19,009 bases of DNA, from assembly GCA_910586765.1 (NCBI GenBank), contig CAJUJJ010000042.1, positions 1 to 19,009 on the forward strand, written 5' to 3'. Shown here piece by piece: positions 1-5,598 of the stretch (its first letter is position 1; every line of letters starts with the position of its first letter). The stretch is from an uncultured Clostridia bacterium. Lineage in GTDB: Bacteria > Bacillota > Clostridia > Lachnospirales > Anaerotignaceae. The notes beneath the pieces are model-generated. The model made no database searches. It saw only the letters and a program-made list of their open reading frames with translations, and had not been told where the DNA came from. The position numbers and the translations under genes were made by a program.

Positions 1-125
1 GATTTAACATTCTCTTTTATCTGTTTCTCTGTAAAACCAATTATCTCCTCTGTTTTTGTAGAATAACACTCAAATCCTACATTTCTTTTTCCTAGCATTA
101 CCTCATTCACTATAATATAACACAT
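1..125 (-). CDS. Hypothetical protein, N-terminal part only (runs off left edge)
   Basis: Forty-one codons read leftward from an ATG at 125 to the window edge with no stop, giving a protein that begins MCYIIVNEVMLGKRNVGFEC and continues with acidic and lysine-rich residues (TEEIIGFTEKQIKE). An AGGAG-like site lies about 10 bases upstream, which is why I chose this ATG over the in-frame ATG at 143, where the Shine-Dalgarno would fall inside the gene. I do not recognise the family. The style, a small protein with short strands and a charged helix, would fit an accessory or phage-related gene, but that is only an impression. It reads away from the cotJC fragment, so it may be the outermost gene of whatever DNA interrupts cotJC. 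Confidence 0.6.
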   Translation of the reverse strand, partial: MCYIIVNEVMLGKRNVGFECYSTKTEEIIGFTEKQIKENVK

Positions 126-461
126 ATTCGTCACACTCCTCATAACTTTTATTTACAAAGAATGATAACGCTGATAAACTATTTTATCTATAGTGATATT
201 GTAAAAATATGTTGCTTTTTGCTTAGAGAGTATGCTATACTTTTTATATGTTCTTAATAGAGTGGTTACAAGTGGTTACTGGTTACATTTTATATAATTC
301 TTCATTTATTTTATAGTATCATAGTTTAACTTATACTTCAATATTTTGTTTTATAATACATTTGAGTATCCTAAAAATTAGCATCATATAGAATAAGTTG
401 TTTTATCTTCTCTTAAATTCAATATATTTCCCACATTTTTTATCATTGTTATTCTTACAAG
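126..461. other. AT-rich stretch without a recognisable gene
   Basis: This is about 336 bases with stops in every frame and no ORF carrying a ribosome binding site. It contains three copies of the heptamer TGGTTAC (263-269, 273-279, 280-286) and a weak promoter-like pair on the + strand (TTGCTT at 212-217, TATACT at 236-241, spacer 18). Its right boundary is where similarity to CotJC begins. If the cotJC fragment is an insertion junction, this stretch is the end of the inserted DNA. Confidence 0.5.
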
Positions 462-674
462 GTCGTAGAGGAACAAAAAGCAAGAAGCACTTACGAATAT
501 TTAATTGATTTAACAGATGACCCAGAAGTATTAGCACCTTTACGATTTTTAAGAGAAAGAGAAATCGTACACTTCCAAAGATTTGGTGAAGCATTAGACA
601 TTGCAAGAGATTATCTAAAACAAGAGAAAGTATTTGATATGGGAAATACAAGCAATATTATGTGGAAAGCATAA
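462..674 (+). pseudogene. cotJC: cotJC 3' fragment (spore coat, manganese-catalase-like), 5' part missing
   Basis: The + strand reads about 70 codons without interruption to a TAA at 672-674. The translation contains EEQKARSTYEYLIDLTDDPE, then LRFLREREIVHFQRFGEAL, and ends NIMWKA. This matches the C-terminal third of CotJC, a spore coat protein of the manganese-catalase family (usually about 190-200 residues), including the conserved E-x-x-AR-x-TYE helix and the REREIVH metal-binding helix. There is no start codon with a ribosome binding site; upstream the frame stays open only to a TAA near 413, through sequence unlike CotJC. The remaining reading frame is undamaged and is followed directly by a strong terminator, so it is either recently truncated or one half of an interrupted gene whose 5' part lies outside the window. 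Confidence 0.8.
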
Positions 675-680
675 AAGTAA

Positions 681-711
681 AGCGTTCCGAATTTTATCGG
701 AACGCTTTTTT
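681..711 (+). terminator. Intrinsic terminator after the cotJC fragment
   Basis: A perfect 10-bp stem AGCGTTCCGA / TCGGAACGCT (681-690 with 697-706) with loop ATTTTA is followed by a T run on the + strand. The complement strand also has a T-rich tail, so it can serve the convergent amidase gene that ends at 716. Confidence 0.88.
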
Positions 712-715
712 AATA

Positions 716-3088
716 TTATCTCCATGTATATTTATCAGCCAATTCTATAATACTATCATAAATTGCCTGTGCCATTTTATCATGGTTTGCTGTATTTGAA
801 ATTTTCAAAGCATCTCCAGGATTAGACAAGAACAGTGTTTCTACTATAACAGAAGGCACTACTGTAGAATTTAACAATATCAAATTTTTTTGATGTTGTG
901 TATCATATTTCAAACCTCTATTATTGGTAGAAAGAGCATTTACTGTTCTTTGAAGCAATGTTGTAGCTACAATTTGACTTGTCAATCTTCCCTGTACATC
1001 ATTGGTATGTGTTACAAAAAGCACTTCTGTTCCATTTGGTGATGGATTAGGGCTTGCAGAATTCATATGTATTGAAATCAGGACATCAGCAATGTCATTT
1101 GCTGTATTTGCTCTATGTCTGTTTTCGGGTCTACTATCATCATTTCTTGTCAAATACACTTTTACTTTATCTGTATTTTGAAGCAAAGCATATGCTTTAT
1201 TCACAATAGACAATGTAATATCTTTTTCATTCAATCCATTTCCACTTGTTCCAGGGTCATTTCCTCCATGTCCTGCATCTAACAGTACTACTTTAGAATA
1301 AACTTCTTTAGGATTTTTAATATTGATATAATAATTATTACTATCTTCTGTTACTGTAAACGCTCTGATATTACTTTCTGAAAATGAAAATGTTGTTCTT
1401 CCACTCTCATTTGCTACAGTTACACTAGATACTCCTTCATAAGGCAATTTCATTGTACCATAGCCATATACACTCGTAAAATCAGAAGGTAATGCTACTT
1501 TATACTGATTTTTTAAATAATTGTCTGTATGTACTACACCATTCACATCAAAAGGCATTACCTTTTTCAATACCAATGCCTTTTTAGAAGCATCATAAGA
1601 AAGATTTTCTAATGTAGATTTTTTTACTGTTACAATAATATTATTTCCACTTTGTGACACATCATATTCTGCGGTATCTTTTATTTCCAATACTACACGA
1701 GCAACTTTTTCTTCATACATACTCGTACGTATTGCCATAACCTGACTCAATCCCTCCACAGATAGATTTGGTTCTAAATTTGATGTTGCATAAGGTATAT
1801 CAATAATCACTCTATTAGGGCTAAAAAGTGTACTAACATTTGCTGCAAGAGGTGCACTTCCTGTAATTTGTATGGTATCTGTTGTGCCATTACTTGTTTT
1901 TGTTAAACTTTGTACCACACTTTCTTGAAATGAAACAATTAAATTCTTTTTATCTTCACTTTGTGTTAACTGATATTTCATGGGTGATTTTAAATCCAAA
2001 ACCACTCTTGTTACTGCAACACCTTCCATATCATGTTGTGCAGAACGTATTGCTGACACAAATGGACTTGTTGTAACAGTAATATTGTCACTTGGTAAAC
2101 CTTTCTCAGCATAATAAATATCCAACACTATTCTTGTATCATCTACATATACATTTTGATATTTTGCTATTTGTGCCGATGTTGTAATAGTAAATATTTG
2201 TGGTGCACTAGAAGAAGCAGGTACAACTACTCCTGTTACTTTACTATTTTCTGTAGGGACAACTCCTGTATTATTTCCTGTATTTGTATTTACATTATTA
2301 TTCGTATTTGCATTATTATTTGTGCTTGTACTATTGTTTACATTTGTGTTAGTATTTGTGTTTGTACTATTATTTACATTTGTATTAGTATTTGTATTTA
2401 CGCTATTATTTATATTTGTATTATTATCTGTGCTTGCATTGTTATTTACATTTGTGTTTGTATTTTCTACTATATTTGTATCTGTGCCAAAATTAATATC
2501 TGTATTTGTATTTGCATCTAAACTAATATCAATATTTTCATTTGTATTTTCAGTATTTTCATCAGCAGTCTCATCTTCAACAGTATTTTCTATTTCTTGT
2601 TGTTGTTTTTCTTCTATTGTTACAATTCTTTTTTTTGCGTCCCAGCCTACTTCACAACCTAATGCTTCAGAAACTGCTCTAACTGGTATTACTGTTCTAT
2701 CATTTATAATTTTTGCTGGTACGTCCATTATAAAAGCAATGCCATTTTTTGTACCAATTTCATCATCAATTTTCAATATGACAACATCATTTTCTTTTTT
2801 AACATAAACTTCTTTTGTTTGTGCATTCCATGCTACTTCTGCTCCCATTGTTTCAAAAACTGCTCTTGCTGGCACAAGTGTTCTATCTTCCAATATCACA
2901 GGTGGCATATCTGTTTCATTCATTTCTTCTCCATTGATTATAATGTTTACTTCTTCTGCTTTATAATGATGTGTTTTACCATCATAATATAAATTCATAT
3001 CTAACTCAGCAGCATATGCACTGACATTACTGAAAAGTAAAGAGCATATTGCTGTTATGGCAAAAAAACGTTTCCTTTTTTGATACAT
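716..3088 (-). CDS. Secreted N-acetylmuramoyl-L-alanine amidase with CuAO-like, Asn/Thr linker and AMIN domains
   Basis: This 790-residue cell-wall hydrolase should cleave the bond between muramic acid and L-alanine in peptidoglycan, outside the membrane. Residues 1-27 form a signal peptide (KRKR, hydrophobic core, AYAA). Residues about 40-160 are two copper-amine-oxidase-like N-terminal repeats (LEDRTLVPARAVFE and NDRTVIPVRAVSEALG), common on clostridial surface proteins. Residues about 170-283 are an Asn/Thr-rich linker. Two AMIN-like beta domains follow (about 295-390 and 395-490), then a third poorly defined beta region. Amidase_3 occupies about 600-790 with Zn ligands H607 (DAGHGG), E621 and H674 (SIHMNS) and catalytic E750 (VETLFLSN), all present. 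An AGGAGG site lies 9 bases before the ATG. The neighbouring gene at 3258 is a paralog; each has its own promoter. Confidence 0.93.
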   Translation of the reverse strand: MYQKRKRFFAITAICSLLFSNVSAYAAELDMNLYYDGKTHHYKAEEVNIIINGEEMNETDMPPVILEDRTLVPARAVFETMGAEVAWNAQTKEVYVKKENDVVILKIDDEIGTKNGIAFIMDVPAKIINDRTVIPVRAVSEALGCEVGWDAKKRIVTIEEKQQQEIENTVEDETADENTENTNENIDISLDANTNTDINFGTDTNIVENTNTNVNNNASTDNNTNINNSVNTNTNTNVNNSTNTNTNTNVNNSTSTNNNANTNNNVNTNTGNNTGVVPTENSKVTGVVVPASSSAPQIFTITTSAQIAKYQNVYVDDTRIVLDIYYAEKGLPSDNITVTTSPFVSAIRSAQHDMEGVAVTRVVLDLKSPMKYQLTQSEDKKNLIVSFQESVVQSLTKTSNGTTDTIQITGSAPLAANVSTLFSPNRVIIDIPYATSNLEPNLSVEGLSQVMAIRTSMYEEKVARVVLEIKDTAEYDVSQSGNNIIVTVKKSTLENLSYDASKKALVLKKVMPFDVNGVVHTDNYLKNQYKVALPSDFTSVYGYGTMKLPYEGVSSVTVANESGRTTFSFSESNIRAFTVTEDSNNYYINIKNPKEVYSKVVLLDAGHGGNDPGTSGNGLNEKDITLSIVNKAYALLQNTDKVKVYLTRNDDSRPENRHRANTANDIADVLISIHMNSASPNPSPNGTEVLFVTHTNDVQGRLTSQIVATTLLQRTVNALSTNNRGLKYDTQHQKNLILLNSTVVPSVIVETLFLSNPGDALKISNTANHDKMAQAIYDSIIELADKYTWR
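2236..2536 (-). repeat. Low-complexity Asn/Thr-coding repeat inside the amidase gene
   Basis: About 300 bases encode an imperfect tandem of Asn-Thr dipeptides with occasional NVNNST units (residues about 185-285). The + strand shows it as irregular iterations of ATTTGTATT-like words. It probably acts as a flexible spacer between the N-terminal repeats and the AMIN domains, and its length could vary by slippage. The long + strand reading frames across it are composition artefacts. Confidence 0.8.
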
Positions 3089-3097
3089 TTTTTATTT

Positions 3098-3103
3098 CCT
3101 CCT
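3098..3103 (-). promoter_or_regulatory. Ribosome binding site of the first amidase gene
   Basis: A perfect AGGAGG (complement strand) sits 9 bases before the ATG at 3088 and fixes the start. Confidence 0.8.
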
Positions 3104-3122
3104 ATTTTCTGCTGTCTTTATT

Positions 3123-3150
3123 AGTATACCAAAAAAGTCGAAATTTGTAA
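3123..3150 (-). promoter_or_regulatory. Sigma-A-type promoter of the first amidase gene
   Basis: On the minus strand TTACAA (3145-3150), a 16-base spacer and TATACT (3123-3128) preceded by TGG form an extended -10 promoter about 35 bases before the start codon. The block TTTTTTG-n-TATACTAAT recurs upstream of the paralogous gene at 5488-5493, as expected if the promoter was duplicated with the gene. Confidence 0.65.
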
Positions 3151-3193
3151 AAAAATTTCATAAAAACGTTTCTTAAAATTCTCTTACAATATA

Positions 3194-3234
3194 AACAGAA
3201 TGTTATTTCATAAATGAAGAAACAACATTCTGTT
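3194..3234 (-). terminator. Long hairpin between the two amidase genes
   Basis: AACAGAATGTT (3194-3204) pairs with AACATTCTGTT (3224-3234), and the stem extends inward through TTTC/GAAA to about 16 bp. It lies just past the stop of the upstream amidase gene. The T run that follows is poor, so it may be a weak terminator or an mRNA-stabilising stem. Confidence 0.5.
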
Positions 3235-3257
3235 ATAAACAAATTTATAAATTTATT

Positions 3258-5330
3258 TTATCTCCAGCGATAATTATCAGCCAATTCTATAATACTGTCA
3301 TAAATTGCTTGTGCTACTTCCTCTTGATACAATTCATTTGAAATTTTTAGAGCATCACCAGGATTAGATAAAAATAGTGTTTCTACTATAACTGCTGGCA
3401 CTACTGTTCTATTTAATACAATAAGATTTTTCTGTTCTGCTGTATCATATTTTAATCCTCTATTATTTGTACCTAAAGCATTTACTACATTTTTTAACAA
3501 TGTAGTTGCTACTGCTTTACTTGTCAATTTTCCATCTTTATCTGTTTCATGTGTAATAAATAGCACTTCTGTTCCATTTGGTGTTGGATTTGGACTTGCA
3601 GAATTCATATGTATTGAAACAAATACATCTCCTATATCATTCGCCATAGTTGCCCTAGAAATATTTTCAGGATAAGTATCTCCAATACGTGTAACATATG
3701 TTTTTACTTTATCTGTTTTTTGCAATCTGCTATATGTCTTTTGCAGTATCGCTAATGTAATATCTTTTTCTTTTAAATTATTTCCACTTGTTCCAGGGTC
3801 TTGTCCACCATGTCCTGCATCTAATACTAATATTTTATCATAAACTTCTTTAGGATTTTTAATATTGATATAATAATAATTTGCATCTTCTGTTATTGTA
3901 AAAGCATATATTCCATTTTGTTCAAATGTAAGTGCTGTTTTGCCGTCTTCCTGACTTACTGTAACAGATACCAATTCTGTAGTATTTAATGTCATTGTGC
4001 CATTGCCATAAATACTACTGTAATCTTCTGGCAATATAATTTGATATTTCTTATTCAAATAATCATCTATATGTTCTGCATTGTTTATTGCAAACAATTC
4101 TGTTTTTGACAATGCAATGGCTTTTCTTGTTGTTTCATAATGAATATTTTTCAACTGATTTGGTCTGTTTGTACTTGTATTAATTGTTGGTATATTCACA
4201 TCTGTATTTGTATCTGGTTTTGTATTGTTATCTGGCAATGTACTTGTATCTGGTTTTGTATTGTTATCTGGTAACGTACTTGTATCTGGCTTTGTATTTT
4301 CGCTTGGTTCTGTACTTGTATCAATACTACTTCCTTCTCCAAATGATACAATAATACTATCTTCGTCTTTCTCCTCTAATATAATATCATATTCGCATTG
4401 TCTTTTTAATTCTAAAACTACTCGTGTTACTGTAATATCATCATCATCTGTATACTGTGATGATACAATACCACTTACTACATCACTTGTTTCTACTTCA
4501 ATATGGTCTGTTAATATCTCCTTTTGTGCATAATAAACATCAATTATAATTTCATTTTCTTTACCTTCTATTTCTTCAAATTTTGCAATCTCATTTGATG
4601 CTTGTATAATAAATGTCTGCTCTTGTTGTTTTGTTTCTGGTATCACAATATCTGTTACCCCAATATCCTTTTTAGGAATGTCTCCTGTGCCACCTTTTGC
4701 ATATTCTTTTTTTTCTATTACATCTACTTTAATATCATCGTCATCATTGTTATTATTATTGTCGTTATTGTCATTGTTTTCATCATTGTTATCATTTTCA
4801 CTGTTATCCGTATCGTTATTTTCTGGAGGTGTTTCTTGTTGTTTTATTTCCTCCTCTATACTTACCATTCTTGTATTCTCGTCCCAACCCACTGTACAAC
4901 CTAATGCTTCAGAAACTGCTCTGACTGGTATCATTGTTCTTTCATTAATTACTTTTGCTGGTACGTCCATAGTAAACACAACACCATTTTTTGTTGCAGA
5001 TTTATCATCTGCTTTTAATATTACAACATCATTTTCTCGTCTAACATATACTTCTTGTGTTGCCTCATTCCATGCTACTTCTGCTCCCAATGCTTCAAAA
5101 ACTGCTCTTGCTGGTACTAATGTTCTATCATAAAGCACAATAGGAGGCATATCCCCCTCAGGTAGTTCTGTACCATTGATAGAAATATGAATACTTTCTG
5201 CTTCATAGTTGTGCATTTTTTGGTCATAAAGCAATCGCATTTTTACAACATTTCCATATGCCTGCACATTGCCCAAAAACAAAACACTTGCCATAGTAGT
5301 ATAAAGCAGTCTGTTCCATTTTTTATTCAT
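3258..5330 (-). CDS. Secreted N-acetylmuramoyl-L-alanine amidase, tandem paralog with acidic Asp/Asn linker
   Basis: This protein of 690 residues is paralogous to its neighbour. The chosen ATG at 5330 gives a clean signal peptide (MNKKWNRLLYT, hydrophobic core, QAYG). The frame continues upstream to a GTG at 5387, adding 19 residues, with a GGAG about 16 bases before it; neither start has an ideal ribosome binding site. After the signal come two CuAO-like repeats (YDRTLVPARAVFEALG and NERTMIPVRAVSEALG), an Asn/Asp/Glu linker, one AMIN-like domain (the neighbour has two), a second linker of TKPDTSTLPDN repeats, then amidase_3. By alignment with the paralog the Zn and catalytic residues are H507, E521, H574 and E650, all kept. 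The last 190 residues are nearly gap-free against the paralog, pointing to tandem duplication followed by divergence of the linkers. It should hydrolyse peptidoglycan. Confidence 0.9.
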   Translation of the reverse strand: MNKKWNRLLYTTMASVLFLGNVQAYGNVVKMRLLYDQKMHNYEAESIHISINGTELPEGDMPPIVLYDRTLVPARAVFEALGAEVAWNEATQEVYVRRENDVVILKADDKSATKNGVVFTMDVPAKVINERTMIPVRAVSEALGCTVGWDENTRMVSIEEEIKQQETPPENNDTDNSENDNNDENNDNNDNNNNNDDDDIKVDVIEKKEYAKGGTGDIPKKDIGVTDIVIPETKQQEQTFIIQASNEIAKFEEIEGKENEIIIDVYYAQKEILTDHIEVETSDVVSGIVSSQYTDDDDITVTRVVLELKRQCEYDIILEEKDEDSIIVSFGEGSSIDTSTEPSENTKPDTSTLPDNNTKPDTSTLPDNNTKPDTNTDVNIPTINTSTNRPNQLKNIHYETTRKAIALSKTELFAINNAEHIDDYLNKKYQIILPEDYSSIYGNGTMTLNTTELVSVTVSQEDGKTALTFEQNGIYAFTITEDANYYYINIKNPKEVYDKILVLDAGHGGQDPGTSGNNLKEKDITLAILQKTYSRLQKTDKVKTYVTRIGDTYPENISRATMANDIGDVFVSIHMNSASPNPTPNGTEVLFITHETDKDGKLTSKAVATTLLKNVVNALGTNNRGLKYDTAEQKNLIVLNRTVVPAVIVETLFLSNPGDALKISNELYQEEVAQAIYDSIIELADNYRWR
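4200..4325 (-). repeat. 36-bp tandem repeat coding TKPDTSTLPDNN in the amidase linker
   Basis: A 36-base unit is repeated about three times, in frame, with a few mismatches. It encodes a Pro/Thr/Asp-rich linker in front of the amidase domain. Being a multiple of three, copy-number change would alter linker length without breaking the frame. Confidence 0.7.
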
Positions 5331-5411
5331 TGGTATTTCTGTTGCTAAAAACTTATAAAAAACAGTATACTTTTTATAATATTGCACGTTTTATAGCAAC
5401 TTTCTCCTTTC

Positions 5412-5471
5412 CTATTTTTTCAATATCTCTCGCTGCAATCTGCGTCCTATTATCTTATTAATTATTTCCAT
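5412..5471 (-). CDS. Possible 19-codon leader ORF upstream of the second amidase
   Basis: An ATG at 5471, about 10 bases after the predicted transcription start, opens a frame reading MEIINKIIGRRLQREILKK that stops with TAG at 5412-5414. No ribosome binding site precedes it, so translation would need leaderless-like initiation. It ends next to the AAAGGAG that precedes the GTG at 5387. It could be a regulatory leader peptide or chance. Confidence 0.2.
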   Translation of the reverse strand: MEIINKIIGRRLQREILKK

Positions 5472-5487
5472 TTTTTTATACCAAATT

Positions 5488-5516
5488 AGTATATCAAAAA
5501 ACTGCTCTGTTGTCGA
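5488..5516 (-). promoter_or_regulatory. Sigma-A-type promoter of the second amidase gene
   Basis: On the minus strand TCGACA (5511-5516), a 17-base spacer and TATACT (5488-5493) preceded by TGA form an extended -10 promoter. It predicts a leader of 94 bases to the GTG at 5387 or about 150 bases to the ATG at 5330. Confidence 0.6.
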
Positions 5517-5548
5517 AAGTTCTTATATTAATTTTTGTTTAAAAAATA

Positions 5549-5587
5549 AAAAGAATGTTACTCTCTTATGATTTCACATTCTTTTTT
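5549..5587 (-). terminator. Intrinsic terminator of the Lon-like protease operon
   Basis: On the minus strand AAAAAGAATGT pairs with ACATTCTTTTT around a 16-base loop, followed by TTATTTTTT. It begins 12 bases after the protease stop codon. Confidence 0.7.
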
Positions 5588-5598
5588 TCAGTCAACTA

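Noticed and set aside
403..651. 82-codon minus-strand frame opposite the cotJC fragment
   Set aside because: It is the antisense of a clear CotJC C-terminus, has no ribosome binding site, and its protein is a Leu/Phe-rich composition artefact.
2280..2470. Regular repeats resembling a CRISPR array
   Set aside because: The units are short, imperfect, without spacers of constant length, and they lie inside the coding frame of the amidase linker. No cas gene is nearby.
2156..2807. Two overlapping + strand frames of 121 and 161 codons rich in Cys/Ile or Val/Phe
   Set aside because: They are antisense shadows of the Asn/Thr-coding repeat, lack start signals and show no domain.
4225..5133. + strand frames of 100-151 codons opposite the second amidase
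   Set aside because: They are antisense of low-complexity coding DNA with no ribosome binding site.
5385..5387. GTG at 5387 as the start of the second amidase
   Set aside because: The Shine-Dalgarno spacing of about 16 bases is poor and the added 19 residues would precede an otherwise normal signal peptide. It is kept as an alternative, not as the call.
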